Origin: Hypericum androsaemum
Taxonomy: Eukaryota > Streptophyta > Magnoliopsida > Malpighiales > Hypericaceae
Length of the DNA: 64,000 nt
Direction: 5' to 3'
NCBI GenBank assembly: GCA_963995505.1
Contig: OZ023190.1
Span: 19,276,092-19,340,091, forward strand
Under the pieces are notes generated by a model. It was given only the letters and a program-made list of their open reading frames with translations, ran no database searches and was not told where the DNA came from. Positions 11,001-24,149 of the stretch are shown piece by piece. The translations under genes were made by a program, and so were the position numbers. Each line of letters begins with the position of its first letter. The stretch's first letter is position 1.

Positions 11001-12897
11001 CTGTTAACACATGGCAGTATTCTCTAGTATGCCCTGTGGAGAAGATCTGTCTCTATGTTCCTCCTCCCAGTGTCACGATATCTAGCTCTGCTCGTCCCCT
11101 TGTGTATGTTGCTGCGGGTTGCAATGAAGTTTCTCTTTGGAATGCTGAGAATGGGAGTTGCCACCAGGTATGTGTAGTATATTCAGTAGCTTCATCATTG
11201 ACAAATGCCAGGATGAGATTCTGTAAATTCTCCTTGGTATTAATATAATTTTATCTTTTTGGTATTTTAGCCATTGATTATATAGGTCGATACTGAATTC
11301 TTAACTTAGTACAAGTACTTTGCTCAGTCTTCTTTGCATTCTTCATTTCATATTTTTAGTTCCCTTTTTTTTTCTGCATTAAGGTCAAGCTATTCTCTTT
11401 CTACGTGGTAACTTTCTACCTAGCGCAACAAATGAAAAAATGCTATGCAAACTGTTATCAAGTTTTCTGATAATTTGTCAAGGATGACATGCTGAGGGCG
11501 TGGGACACATGAACTCTTCGTGCTTGTAACCTGGCTTTTAGTTCATAGTTACACTTGGTTGTGTTTGTTGTTTTCAGTTGATGCCCTTGATAACATTGCT
11601 CTAATATGGTTTGCCTCCACTCATCTTTCAGGTACTGAGTGTGGCAAATTATGAGAATGATGTTGTATCATCTGATACACCTTGGGCCTTAGCCAGACCA
11701 TCCAGTAAAGCTGATTCTAAACAAGATATGAGGAGAAATGTCAATCCAAAGTATAAGGTTGATGAATTGAATGAACCTCCTCCACGTCTTCCAGGAGTTC
11801 GTTCAATGCTTCCCTTGCCTGGGGGTGATTTGCTGACTGGGGGCACTGACCTGAGAATACGTCGATGGGATCACTACAGGTGGAGAAGTCAAATATTCTC
11901 GTCTCCTTGCTCTTTTCTTGTCATGTCAATTTTAGTGTGATTTTGTAATTTCATGTAATTCCCTTTATTGTTGCAGCCCGGAGCGAAGCTATTCCATCTG
12001 TGGACCAAATCCGAGTGGAACAGGAAATGACGATGTGTACAAAACAAAATCAAGCTTTGTGGTTCAGGTGGTGCAGGTACACGATCCCGAGTTGCTTTTT
12101 TACAGTTTGGTCTGTATGCTTTGCTTCAGTCTTTTGTTGGTTTTTAGTTTCTTATCTTAGAAGTTGGAGTGATATATGTACTCGCCTGAAGGAAGCATGC
12201 TGGAGTTTTTATATATTAGTTTGTGATTGATTGTTGACTTCTGAATTGCTGATGTTACTTGACTCACTCCTTTTGAGAAATCGATGTCTGATAGTTGCTG
12301 TATTTGTGGACAAGTCTGCTGCTGAAGGAGATATTACCGCCACACTGATGTACTCTTTGTCCTTGTTGTCTAATCAATGTAATATATGAGTTCATTGTGT
12401 TAAGATATGGTTATTGTTGAACGCATTTAAAATTACGTGAAATTGGTGATGAGAAGGTTCCTCCGACTTGTCTCAAACCAGACTGTCAGGTGGCAGAATC
12501 TTAGATGACAACCGAATAGCAGGAGCTAATTACCTAAAAGCCTTGCATTCTTTAGTATTTCCGTTCATCCTAGAGTCACTGCACAAAGAGCATGCTAAAT
12601 TTGTATCTATTTCTTTTAGTGGTTTCACTTAAATGTGAACTGAATACAAATCTGTTCTTGGGATTGAATTGGGTATGCAATTCTCAGGGTTTTAAAGGCT
12701 TTGTCTTTAATCATGTACAGGAGGCAAGACGACATCATGCTACCGCTAAGGTGACAGCAAAGGCTGTCCTTGCAGCTGCAGCTACTGACTCTGCTGGCTG
12801 CCATCGAGATTCTATTCTATCTTTGGCTTCTGTCAAACTGAACCAGAGGCTTTTGCTATCTAGCAGCAGAGATGGAGCAATCAAGGTTTGGAAGTAA
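5046..12897 (+). pseudogene. VPS15: VPS15 (PI3K regulatory subunit, protein kinase/HEAT/WD40), disabled copy
   Basis: Eleven exons match the whole of plant VPS15, the scaffold of the class III PI3-kinase complex: 5046-5318, 5902-6015, 6105-6150, 6236-6396, 6680-6759, 7437-7542, 7770-7941, 8031-11167, 11632-11879, 11977-12076, 12721-12897. The family order is intact: MGNKIARTT N-terminus, kinase domain (HGDIKCEN loop kept), HEAT repeats, then WD40 repeats ending in DGAIKVWK. Lesions seen directly: an in-frame TAG at 5091-5093 (codon 16, where Tyr is expected); a 3-codon gap in exon 2; Asp to His at 6292-6294 in the DFG-equivalent LADFASF motif; frameshifts near 7797, 8270, 9929 and 10775; and an in-frame TAG at 9316-9318 (Gln expected). 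Splice sites remain canonical. Some lesions are substitutions and some are indels, which argues against pure sequencing error. VPS15 is usually essential and single-copy, so a working copy should exist elsewhere. Confidence 0.85.
5351..5380 (+). repeat. (TTGGA)6 microsatellite in VPS15 intron 1
   Basis: Six perfect TTGGA units, 33 bases downstream of the exon 1 donor site. Confidence 0.9.
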
Positions 12898-13239
12898 AAT
12901 AGCTAGAACAGATGATTTAGATTGTACATATGATGTCAATGCCAGTTTAGAACTGTATTTATTGTGGACAAAGTAATTATTCTATGTCAACTGCCTGAGC
13001 AATTTTCTTAAACACGCGTCAGATATTTCTTTCTTTCTCAGAAGCAACACTAGCATGTGATTTGTACAGCAAGCATCTAGATGTAAAATTCCGTTCATGC
13101 CTCATTTGGCATTCCAACTTAATCTCCAGCGATCAGACCTGGTCCTCTTCTTTTTATTTTACAGTTTTTTGTTGTTGTAATTTAACATGTAAGAATGGCA
13201 ATTGTCATCAAGTCTTAGGTCATTATTACATGTACATAA

Positions 13240-14009
13240 TCAGGTTAGTTTGCCGTTCAGAACTAGAGAGGCATGTCTGACTGCCCTGGAGACTCGCCAA
13301 ACTTCGTGCTGCACTTCATGCCACGATTCTGCTGTTTTCATGTTCTTTGCCTTTTCAACTGCATCGCCTATGCCAGGGAAAGACTTGGATCCATAATCAT
13401 TATGCTTTGAAGGCCCATATATCTGCATCAGCCAGAATTGTCAGTGGACGCAAATTTCCTTGGTAAATTGATGCTTGGCACGTGCCAGGGTGTTTCTGTT
13501 ACAATATTTGGTACTTATCCTTTCATGATAAGCCTGAATTCTGTCATTTTATGCAAGAGGTGATCGGAAATGATGATGTCTTACATAATTTGTTCCTTAT
13601 AAATGTGCATGTAGTTAATTTTAATCCGACATAGAAAGGCTGGAGACAATTTTGCTGAGACTTACCAAATGCTTGTACCATGACCGATCATTGAGTCCAT
13701 CTCTGTCTGTAAATGCCCGCTCGGTCATCATCAGCCTATCATTGAGTTCTCTCTCTTGCAACTTGTCATTCTTTGAAAATGATAACCAACCTCTGTTCCT
13801 CTCAATCTCCTGGGAATGATTTGTTTTGAAGTGATTATTTTGAAAGATTCATCGCAATTTTAGATTTGACACATCTGTCTTACCTTTTTCTCTGCATTTA
13901 TTTTGATGGCAGCTTCTTTGAGCTCCTCGATCGATTCGAACAGAGGGATAAGGCTTATGCCCTTACCTGAGACCTCGTCTTGTAAGTCCTTTGCTCGTTC
14001 CTAGGAGAA

Positions 14010-14040
<31 letters not shown>

Positions 14041-17000
14041 TTTGGAACTTAGTATGTACTAAGAACACGCAACCGAAATGCAGGTGTGCCTTCCAGAAAA
14101 AAAAGTACAGGTGTGTGTTATGTGCATGTTACATACCTCAAGCTCAGTAGCATAAGAGAGATAATCAAACGGCAGTATTTGCTCATCTGCCAATTGAAGA
14201 GCTATCCAACCCCAGACACTTGCCACTAGCATTTGCATGGAAACATTTGTAAGAGTCGGGTTCTTAATTTAAAAAATCAAGGTTTAGAAACCTTTCCCAA
14301 CGGTTATTGGTGTTTGATTTATGGAACTTGGCATGCCTTTTTTTTTCTTTCTAACGAGCATGTTTGCTAGAATTTCATTTTTCTAATGAAATGATAATTT
14401 AATGTTCATTTAACATGTAATAGAAATCTGGAAGGTCAAATTCTCAGGCAAACCTGCAACATGTCTCTGGAACATGGGATCTCCAAACTTTTGCATCCAG
14501 GTGAAGTCATCGTACATCGAATGGTAAACTGGGTATCCTGTGATAGATTGTTATTATCATTTATCAGTAAGGCTGAGCTATTTGGTTTTATAAATTGATT
14601 TGATATCTTTGATTTCAATGAGAGAATGAAATATTTTTGGATCCGGGTTGTTTGTTATGAATCTCTGGGTCATGAAAAGAGTATGAGGAATTACATTTAG
14701 CAAAAGATTAAATGAACCAGGATGACAGAAACCTCGAGGAACTAGAATGACATGTCAAGTTGAGACTAGTAGTTTAAGGTTAAGTTGCTATTGTTCTACT
14801 GGATCGGAATCCTGAGTGCAGAATTATATTGGATTAGATTTTTCATTCTCTATTTGCCAGATGGTCAATCCGTTATTTCTTTTCCTTTATTCATTGAGTG
14901 TGCATAATTTCATGCAGGAAGAACAAATTTATATCTGGCGACCGTTTAAAGCCCTGAAAGTCCATGCCCTTCCAGCCCCTAACCACCATTCTATGGGCTT
15001 GACTACCTTTACTTGATGCTATGAAGCTGTGGTATTCAACTATTAGCATAATTTTTGAACAACATGTTTTTTTAATATAATTTTGAACTTCATGTCAGGG
15101 TATCACGTGCTCTTTTCTTCTTTTGACTTTTATGCTAATTCTTTAAACATGGTTTTCATTTCTATTTGTGGATATTGAACATGCCAGATGCGTAGACTTG
15201 TTGGGAATAGATATGTATTACCTCCGCCAAATGACATGTCAGCTGAAGGGATGCCAATATGCTGGACAAAAGCTGCATAATCTGACCCACCTCCTCCTAA
15301 CCTTTCAATCTAATACAAGTAACAAACATTCATGAATACCATTTATTTTATTTTTTTGAGGGATCGAATACCATTTATTTTGAAAGACCTAAGGAATAAG
15401 ATAGGGAGTTTTTAACAGTCTTCGTCCCCCGTTTATCTATTGTTCAGTTACATAATTCCTTGAACTTCTTTTGTTGCCACTAAAATGGTTCATCTCTCTT
15501 ACAAGGTTAATTGTACCAAGTTGTAGCGGTGTAAAGAATTGCTAGCATTACGCTTACCTCTGGAGAGCTGGAGGCAGTCCACGTCTCATATATGGTTTGT
15601 GATGGCATATCTGGGTCTGTAACCTTTAAAAAGCAGCAAGAACTTTTATTAGGTGAAGCAGGTAAAAATGAAATCTTGTTGATGCTAGGACTATATTTGG
15701 TGCTCGTCCTCGTAGTGGCTTTTGTTACGAAGTTTCTCAAACACCGACGTCTTTAAGAAATAGTTTAAACAAGGATTGTTTGCTTGAATACTACTAATGA
15801 GAATTAAGTAGTAGCATTTAAGTCACCTTTTGTGTTGCCAGTATTAGTAATTTATCAAGCTGAGGAGTTGCGGACGCACGAAATCCTGTTCCAGCGACAG
15901 CGATGTCAACATTCAAGTAGGCAACTGCCCTTGAAGCTAGTAATTCTCTGTTTTCTTCAACCCACTCAGTTGATCCAATCTGCAGATATTAATTGCTTTA
16001 TAGCTTCTTCCTCACTCAAAAATGCACAAACGAGAACTACTAATGTGTATGCAAACACAGCATTCAGATGGTAAGCGCAAACACAGCTGCGGACCGCAGA
16101 CAACCACATGCACCTGAAGGAGAGACATACCAGGCCATACTCTTCTGCATCCCAATTGCACAGGATTATTGTTCTTCTTGGTCTCCACCCTCTTTTCTGG
16201 AGCTTTGCTAGCCTTTGGGCAATCTGCAATTCTCAGAAATGACATGTAAGACACGATACTAGTGCTTGTCATGATGTTTTGTGCAGCGTCAAGTTGCTGT
16301 AAGGAATAACGTTGATGCTAACCTCCAACAGTGTTGCAGTGCCACTGTTTGGATCAACGGCCCCGAAGGTCCATGCATCCCGATGATTACCAAGAATGAC
16401 AAATCTGGGAGTTGCAAGGATGGTGACTTGATCAAAAGATGGATAAATAATGTCAATGGCATACCTCATGCATCTTTTGAATTTTTTCTATTCCGTAATG
16501 TTTCAGTTCCTCCTCGAGTTAAACAGACATCATGGTATGAAAATGTTTCATGAACATCATGAAGAAAGGCAAGTGTTATCATCTATTTTCTCAAGCAATT
16601 CTGAAGTAACTTCCGACAATATATTTGTCTTTTTCTTAACCTGTCAGGCTCTTCTGCTCCTTCAATGACTGCAACGACATTCTGAATAGTTGCTATTGTC
16701 TGATTGCCCTGAAGTATCATCCGATGGACATGGCTCATATCAGGTTTCACTTATGATTTCCACAATTAAATTTATGGGGCTTTACGATATTGCGAAGACC
16801 CGAGTCTGAAACCACTTACAGTGTAACTGAGATTCAGGGACCCTGGACCTGGACCAACTTTATATTTTGGAGCATCTTTGCTCCCTTGCCAATCTTCATT
16901 TGCGACTAGCCCTCCTATTGACTGCATGATTTGCTCACCATCCGCTGCTGATACTGGTAAGGAAGGTATCAACGGAATGTACCCGCTTTTTTCCACCTCG

Positions 17001-17758
17001 TCATCTGTAAGCCGCTCGCAGTCCTTGGAACTTGCCCAGCCAGGCGTGGTAGGATCGCCTAGACCATCATAGACCGATCCCACCTGCACCCCACTTGGTG
17101 GCATCCATTTGGCATCTGGAAACCACCCTTCGCCGCTGCTGCCACCCCCATAGTCCTTCCTATCTGTGTATATAATTGCCCCTATGGCACCGGCCTCATG
17201 CGCTGTATGAACTATGTCTCCTCTATATATCTTGCCATACTTGGCTAAGACAATACAGCCGGAGACGTTGACCCCCATTTCTTTCAGCGTCTGATAGTCC
17301 TCCACCCTCCCATAGTTGACATAAGCCACCGGCCCTGAGACAGTTCCCGACTTGCCGTAGGCATGGAAAGTGGGTAGAACCTCATTAGCCACGCTAGCGT
17401 AGGGGTCGTCCTCGTATACTTCTTGGGTAAGGTCAAACATGATTGGTCCAGTGGATGGCTGTGTTAGTATCAAGGACCTGGAAGCGGGGTAGGTTAAAGA
17501 CACTTGATAGGGTACCAAGCGGGATTTGATGTTGTGGGCAGCGAGGGTGGATTGGACATAAGCCGCGGCCTCAGCGTTGGCTTGTGTTCCGGCCACATGG
17601 GGTCGTCGGGTGAGCATGTAGAGGTTGTGTGACACCGAGGCATTGTCGGAGAAGGAGCTGGACAGGTGAAGAGAGTGGTAGTAGGATTTTGGAGGGGAAA
17701 AGAGGAAGAAGCTGATGGGTGTTAGCAAGGCTAGGATGGCGACGATAGTCTTTGACAT
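13240..17758 (-). CDS. LAMP1: LAMP1-type glutamate carboxypeptidase (M28 peptidase, AMP1 paralogue)
   Basis: Twelve exons, read leftward: 17758-16820, 16708-16641, 16404-16323, 16223-16131, 15979-15827, 15623-15558, 15309-15222, 14537-14454, 14225-14137, 14000-13884, 13809-13666, 13422-13240. They join in frame to 2106 nt (701 aa), the usual size for the family. It has an N-terminal signal anchor ([16 protein letters not shown]), a PA domain (roughly residues 90-290), the M28 zinc peptidase core and a C-terminal dimerisation domain. All five zinc ligands are visible: His in GNHRDAW, Asp in AVDPNSG, Glu in NWDAEEYG, Asp in YLNVD and His in [11 protein letters not shown]. Plant AMP1/LAMP1 proteins sit in the endoplasmic reticulum and affect meristem size and miRNA-directed translational repression. 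The sequence is closer to LAMP1 than AMP1 ([22 protein letters not shown] insert region, [17 protein letters not shown] end). It converges with the VPS15 pseudogene (343 bp apart) and diverges from the pectinesterase. No lesion seen. Confidence 0.92.
14011..14037 (+). repeat. (TA)n microsatellite in LAMP1 intron 9
   Basis: About 13 TA units, 11 bases from the intron's acceptor site (exon 10 starts at 14000 on the minus strand). It falls in the polypyrimidine/branch region, so length changes could touch splicing. Confidence 0.9.
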
Positions 17759-19325
17759 GGTTGGTATTTGGAAGGAGTATCACGATAGTATGGAAATTTT
17801 TTTTTTTGATTGCCTTAAATGGAATGTTACTAAAAGACGAATTTTAGGTTAATGGACAGTTTTGCAAAGGTTGTCACTCTTTTATTGCTTCTGGGTGTCA
17901 TAAAACTTTGGACTTACCGTGAAAAATGAAGTTAACACTTGAGACGAGGGAAAACTGTTCTTAGCTCACTGATTGGAAAGAGATGCGTCTTTTTCTTGGA
18001 TCGGAGATATGTAGTTTGTGAAGTTTCAAAAAAGAAAATATATAATGTGAAGATATTTTATTTAGATGTTGGAACTTGATGTCACGAGGAGTATGGGACA
18101 AGAATGGTTTCTTTTTCTTCTCCTGTTGTTTATTTTTAAGGGTCCTTGTCAATGGCGACTCCCCTCCCTCACCCTTTATGCCAATCTTTACTTGATACTA
18201 CAGTGATGGTGGACTACTACTGCCAGTGGTTAATTAAAATATGTTCATTATTGGAGAGAGATTAGAGAGAGAGAGAGAAGCTGCATCGTGAACAAGACGA
18301 TGATATTAATGGTACTGGGGCCCCTATTGGCATCAAATCTTGCATCGTCCAATGCGCAGTAAATTCTTATTAGAAATCATATTAGTTATACCTATGGCTG
18401 CATCTAGTTATAACCATTACCTCTTTGTGCACTGAAACCTTTATTAGACAAAAAAAAGGCACAGTAATATTTGACCAAGTGCAATTAATCTCTGTTGTCC
18501 TGCTGCTCTTATGTCAAGCCTTTCTTTGATTGTATCTTTTTGTCTATTCTGCTTTATCAGAAAAGTAATAACTTTCCAGGGACTTCCAAATGCTTTGTGG
18601 ACATTTCAATTATTAAGGTCCGTCTTTGGCCTTTTTCCTTGTGGTGTTCAGCTTTCTGACTCTACCTCGGAGGTTTACTGCGTCCCAAATCAGCAGATAC
18701 ACCATTTCCATTCACGAGCACCACCTCCTGCATGTCAAGGTCTGTGAAAATCGTTGACCCAACAAAAATAAGTTATTGAAAATCTCTTATCACCCAATCA
18801 AATGCGATGCCGATGCTCTTTATGAGCCTTGGTTGGTTAGTGGTGCAAGTTTGTATCTTCTCTTCCGGAAATTTTGATTATGGTTTTAACATAAAAGCTC
18901 GATTACTATGTTTCTTTCACGGGTTTGTTTTCATGTCACGTTTTCTTTTCTTTTACCTTGATATTAATAAAGCATGACTTATTTTAAAATATAAAAAAAA
19001 TTTGGCATGGGAAAGAATGCCAAATATAAACTAGGTGGCGCTGATGGGCTTTGCCTCTTGGAGGGATTTGAATACAAGTAAGTATTCCCCGGTCGGCCCA
19101 ACATCCCTCACGGGCACAAACACAAGGAATGAAGGACGTTCACGGGCAGCTACAACCATCAGACAAGAACATTATTTGAATAAAACAACAAAAGCAGCAT
19201 TCTATCAATGGATGTGCTTGCATCTATATATTTAGAGAGATTGTGTGTGTGTGTGTGCTCGCTCTTGAGAATTTTGGATTGTCATTGATCAACTTGTTCA
19301 ATTCGGGTCTTCGTATAAAGATCAA
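17759..19325. other. divergent promoter region between LAMP1 and the pectinesterase
   Basis: About 1.57 kb between the two starts. No supported gene; the frame at 18511-18747 has no family features. There is a GA-rich stretch near 18256-18278 and an AT-rich run near 18960-19000. A TATA box for the pectinesterase is given separately. No obvious transposon. Confidence 0.5.
19224..19233 (+). promoter_or_regulatory. TATA box of the pectinesterase gene
   Basis: CTATATATTT about 100 bases upstream of the ATG at 19326, followed by a short TG run (about 19242-19256). Spacing fits a transcription start near 19255-19260 and a ~65 base 5' UTR. Confidence 0.55.
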
Positions 19326-21390
19326 ATGGCAAAACCCAAGTACAGTTTCTTAATCTGTTTCTTGTTTCTCCTAGTGAACTTAGTCCAAATAGAATGCCAC
19401 ACCAAGGGAATTAGGCCCCGTGGAGGTACTCCGAAAGTGACAATCAATGAGACAAGAGTTCGGTTCTCGGAGGTCCAATTCATGAAGTGGGTCAAGTACG
19501 TGGGGAAGCTGAAGCACTCGGTTTTCAAGTCAGCCAAGAACAATCTCTTCCCTGCTTACACTCTCACGGTTGACAGGAATCCGGCCACCGGAGACTTCAC
19601 CTCAATTCAGGACGCCATTGATTCTCTCCCTCCTGTTAATCTTTTTCGAGTGGTCATCAGAATCCATGCAGGAGTTTACTCGTGAGTAAATCCATCATCC
19701 ACCTTAACCAACTTGGACAGCATAGCTTGTTTTTCGTTAATTATTCCATCTTGTAAATTGATAGCAGATGATTTTTACATCAAAAACATAAACCTGGACC
19801 ACACATCACACGTATCTAAGAGGCTAAGACACATCCAAGTTTTGGTTGTTGTTTACCTTTGGTACGAGGTGGTCCAGTCCATGATTGCCATTTCTATGAG
19901 CTCCGTTTTAAGTGTGTTCTTCAGAAAAAATAGTTCCTGGTTCTAGCTAGTTACGGTTGATGAATACCACACGAGAGAAAAAAAGATCAAGACTTGCTTC
20001 TTCCTCTTAACTTGTGCATTGTCGGATGACACTGTGTATTCCAGTGCCATCGAGGTAGTTATTTTTTTTATTGTCGTTTTTTTCTTTTGAATTTTACGAC
20101 AATAAAATTTTCAGTGAGATTTCGGCTGCAATCTCATTACTGTTGTACTCTTAGGGGATCACCAAATTAATTTGGAATAGTCAATTAGATTCTGATTGTT
20201 AATTAATTAAGTGTTTCCGTACAGGGAGAAGGTGATTATACCCCCAATGAAGTCCTTCATAACAATAGAGGGAGCGGGAGCAGATAAGACTATTGTCCAA
20301 TGGGGAGACACCGCACAAACGCCAGCCCCAAATGGCCACCACCCAATGGGCACTTTCAACTCTGCAACTTTCGCCGTCAATTCTCCCTACTTCATTGCCA
20401 AGAACATCACTTTCAAGGTTAAGACAAAACAAAACAAAAATTTACATCCATATCAGAATCTTCGTACTCAACTTTAACGTAATAGGTTTGTTGAATTCTC
20501 TCACTCATGAAAACAGTACTTGAACAATAACGTAACGCAATCGAAATCAACTAATGTGAAATTCTCAACGAATTAAAAACGATAAGGAATAACGGGGTAG
20601 TGCAGAATACAACACCGGTGCCGGCACCGGGGGCAGTGGGGAAGCAAGCGGTGGCGTTCAGGATATCGGCGGACACGGCGGCCTTCTTCGGGTGCAGATT
20701 CTTGGGAGGACAGGACACACTGTACGACCAAACTGGTCGGCATTACTACAAGGACTGTTACATTGAAGGTTCCGTCGACTTCATCTTCGGGAATGGCCTC
20801 TCCTTGTTCGAGGTCAGCTCAATCAATTAATCACGATCATCAATTATTACTTTCCAGATTAGTTGATTGTTAAGAAACGGATGATGAAGCAGGGATGCGA
20901 GGTGCACGCGGTAGCGCAGTACACGGGAGCAGTAACAGCGCAGGGGAGGAGCAGCATGTTGGAGGACACAGGCTTCTCATTCGTGAACTGCAAGGTCACG
21001 GGGTCGGGCGCCCTCTACCTCGGCCGCGCATGGGGTCCCTTCTCGCGCGTCGTCTTCGCCTTCACCTACATGGACAACATCATCCTCCCCAAAGGCTGGT
21101 CCAACTGGGGTGATCCCAACCGTCAAATGTATGTATGTATGTATGTTAACGCTTATCTTATCGTGTCATAAAACAATGTCGTGACGTGACGAAGTTTGTA
21201 CATGCTGCTTAACTTCAATGATGTTTGTTATTATTATTACAGGACGGTGTTCTATGGGCAGTACAAGTGCAGGGGAGCAGGAGCTGGGTTTGCTGGAAGG
21301 GTTTCATGGTCAAGGGAGCTCACCGATGAGGAAGCTGCCCCTTTTATTACCCTTAGCTTCATTGATGGCTCCGAATGGATTCAACTTTGA
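19326..21390 (+). CDS. PME53: pectinesterase, PME53-like (cell-wall pectin methylesterase)
   Basis: Five exons: 19326-19681, 20225-20417, 20606-20812, 20893-21128, 21243-21390. They join to 1140 nt (379 aa). The start is followed by a signal peptide ([18 protein letters not shown]), a short linker and a single pectinesterase domain; there is no long PMEI pro-domain, so it is a group 2 (type II) enzyme. Conserved signatures are present: [16 protein letters not shown], the catalytic Asp in QDTLYD, the second catalytic Asp in DFIFGN, and the Arg/Trp of [13 protein letters not shown]. The enzyme removes methyl esters from cell-wall homogalacturonan. Order and similarity point to Arabidopsis PME53. 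No lesion seen. Exon 4 ends inside the Met codon of RQM, with the donor embedded in a GTAT repeat, so alternative donors are possible there. Confidence 0.93.
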
Positions 21391-23359
21391 TTCCAAAATT
21401 TCAGCCCAAATGCGCCTCTCTTTTCACCACGTATATATCAATTCTCTAATGTTCAACCATATATATTAATAATTATCCTGGGGCCAATTTATTATCTACA
21501 TCTGTTTTGTTTTTAAGTAATGCAGGCGGTCATCCGAGAATAATTTTTTTGTTTGGATTTGTCCCAAAACTAACTGGTTTATTATTGTATAGCTTAGCTG
21601 GTTGAGCTAGTCTAAGTTCGGCTTGGACTGAGTGACTGGACCATCCATTCTATGAGATACGCAACCTGAGATGGACCGAGTGAATTCGTAGTTAGATTAT
21701 TGGTCTCAATCGAGCCCAATATCTACATTTTCCAAGCCCAATAATACATCAAGGATTTTATCCGTCCGAGGAAAACAGCCTGACCCATCAAAGTTTAAGC
21801 TCCTCTCCATGGTTACATGATTAACGACTAAAAACTTCTGCTGGACTAAATTTTGATTTTAATCAAGATGAGATTTATCGTTGATTTAATACTCAAGCAA
21901 CTTTTTGGTTGGGATCTAATTCTCAACAACTTCTTGGTTGGAGCAGACATCAGTTCTGATATTGAAGTAGATACGGTCAGTGTAGCTAATGCCTTTGTTA
22001 ATACCAACTTTAACCGACAACATTGTTTCACGATATACATTATATATTGTAATATGCGCGTATTCGGTTGTTCTTTATTTTTTTTGTATCATATGTAATA
22101 TTTCATATTTTTCATAGCAAAAGGCTACTAGCCATCGTTATAAAAAAAACCAACTAAAAACACTAGTGGATTCCAAGGAAGGCAAAGCTGCAAGGGGGCA
22201 GTAAATGAAATGTGGTGGGAGGAGACATTGCAATACTAAGAAAAATTCAGGTAGAGAAGTAAATCAAAAGGGTGGGGGGCTCTGGCTGTGTTGAGCCAAT
22301 TTTGGACTATTTCCCTATCATCATCACGTTTTACTATAAAAGTTTGCCTCATTTCATTTGTCCCTTTCGCAACCCAATTCCAATTTTCCATTACCTGCGA
22401 CCCTGCCCACTACAGAGAATCTTGTTCCTTTTTGCTTAATTGGATACATTACAAATTTACAGCCAATGTGTTTCGTCTGCTAAGTGGAATACATATCACA
22501 AGTCTATTAGAATTTATTTGATTATGCTTCTCTCCGATTTACTGTTTTGTCTCTATGGTATAATAAGAATTGTTGTGAATATATCGAGTCATAACTATCT
22601 ATAGCGGGTCATTATCTTTTGCCAAACCAAATTGTATTGATTCATAATGTGATTTATACACAAACCAATTTCCAAAATTGAGTGTACACGAAAGAAATGC
22701 AACATTTTGATGGCTCAAAGCCCTTAATTTGGGGTATAACACTATAACTACGAATTTTCTTCTTCTTTTTTGGCAACGAATTCTCATATTAAGAAGAACA
22801 AGAATTATGTTACAGTGCATTTGCTATTTCCAAATTCTCATATTAAGAAATAGCAAATTCACCATCACATAATTCTTGTCTTTCTTCAATTACTTCATTT
22901 TGAATGTCAAATCATTTTTTTTTCCTGTATCAGCTTTCTTGTCCATGTCGAGACACAAGAAACAACAAAGAAAATTCACCCCTGGCCAATCGCCTTGGCT
23001 CTGTCCAGGGTATTGAAATTTTTTAAACTTACCTCCAATCTCTTGCACAGAAACAAGAGACTGCCTGCGAGATAATTGGGTCCAAATATACACGTGCTAG
23101 ACGGATTAATCTATGTTCAAAGTCGGCAAGACTCGGTACCTTCTATTAATATAAGATAATCACATTTCAGTTTATCTAAGGTGGTGCATTTCACTCCAAT
23201 TCTACTACTGGCTAATACCAATAACTTAACCAAACACACAATCAGAAATTCTCCCAACATGAAACCTAGCTAGTAATTAGATCTGTCCTAAACTTTTTTA
23301 CCATTGCTAAAAAGGTAGACATAACTAACTTGGTCATAATTAAGGGGGAAGTTCAATTC
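21391..23359. other. intergenic between the pectinesterase and IQD genes (convergent 3' ends)
   Basis: 3' flanks of two convergent genes. AT-rich, with no supported coding region; the frames at 21853-22098 and 22288-22521 lack family features. A short direct repeat (CAAATTCTCATATTAAGAA type) occurs near 22780-22850. Confidence 0.45.
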
Positions 23360-24117
23360 CTAATCCAGACCCCATCTTCTCCTCTCTGCCTCCCTACCAA
23401 AATCACAGGACCTATCGAGCTTACCCATCACAGCATTTTTGAAATTAACAGCCTGCTGGACTTGGGAGCAAGACCTCTGCATTTTAGCCCCACTCAGGCT
23501 GTTCCTTGACTCCATCATCTCATTAAGTGAAAGCCTCTTCTTGGGTTCAGGCCTCTGCTTTGGAGCACTCAGTGACCTCAACTTGGCCTTGAACGACTGT
23601 GTGCTGGCCATGTAGCCAGGGGAATTCCCACACTGCCTGAAGTAGCAGCTATCCCCACACACACTCTTGGCGGGTGTTACAGGACCAGCACTGCAATTAG
23701 GCCCGCAGAAGCCGGCGAAACGTGGCGTGCTATGCGCGGTGGAGAACTTGCACTCGTCGCCAGTCAGTCCCCACTCCGATTCCATCCCCGTGCCCTGCTG
23801 CCGTTCAGGTATGGAAAGTCGTGGGGGAACGCGCGGCGGGTACGGGGACAAGAGCACCTGATAAGGCAACTCGTCCGCGAAATCAGAAACCGAAGAGACA
23901 TTAGTCCTGCGCGACCTTGACTTGGGCCTGCATATGCCGCTGAAAGTGTCAACCTCCACAATCTTGGGACTCTCTTCCACTGAGTTACTGATCGTTGCAT
24001 CTAATGAACCCGATACCCTCCTGCTGCTATGGACTGAAGCCGAATGCTCGCTCCTGGTCTCATCAAATTTTTCCTGCTCAAACATTAATTAAAAATAAAT
24101 AGTCAATACTGACTAGT

Positions 24118-24149
<32 letters not shown>

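Noticed and set aside
5046..12897. VPS15 as a working gene with sequencing errors
   Set aside because: Errors would have to include two nonsense substitutions, a missense at a key Asp, a 3-codon deletion and several indels; a pseudogene is simpler, though read data could overturn this.
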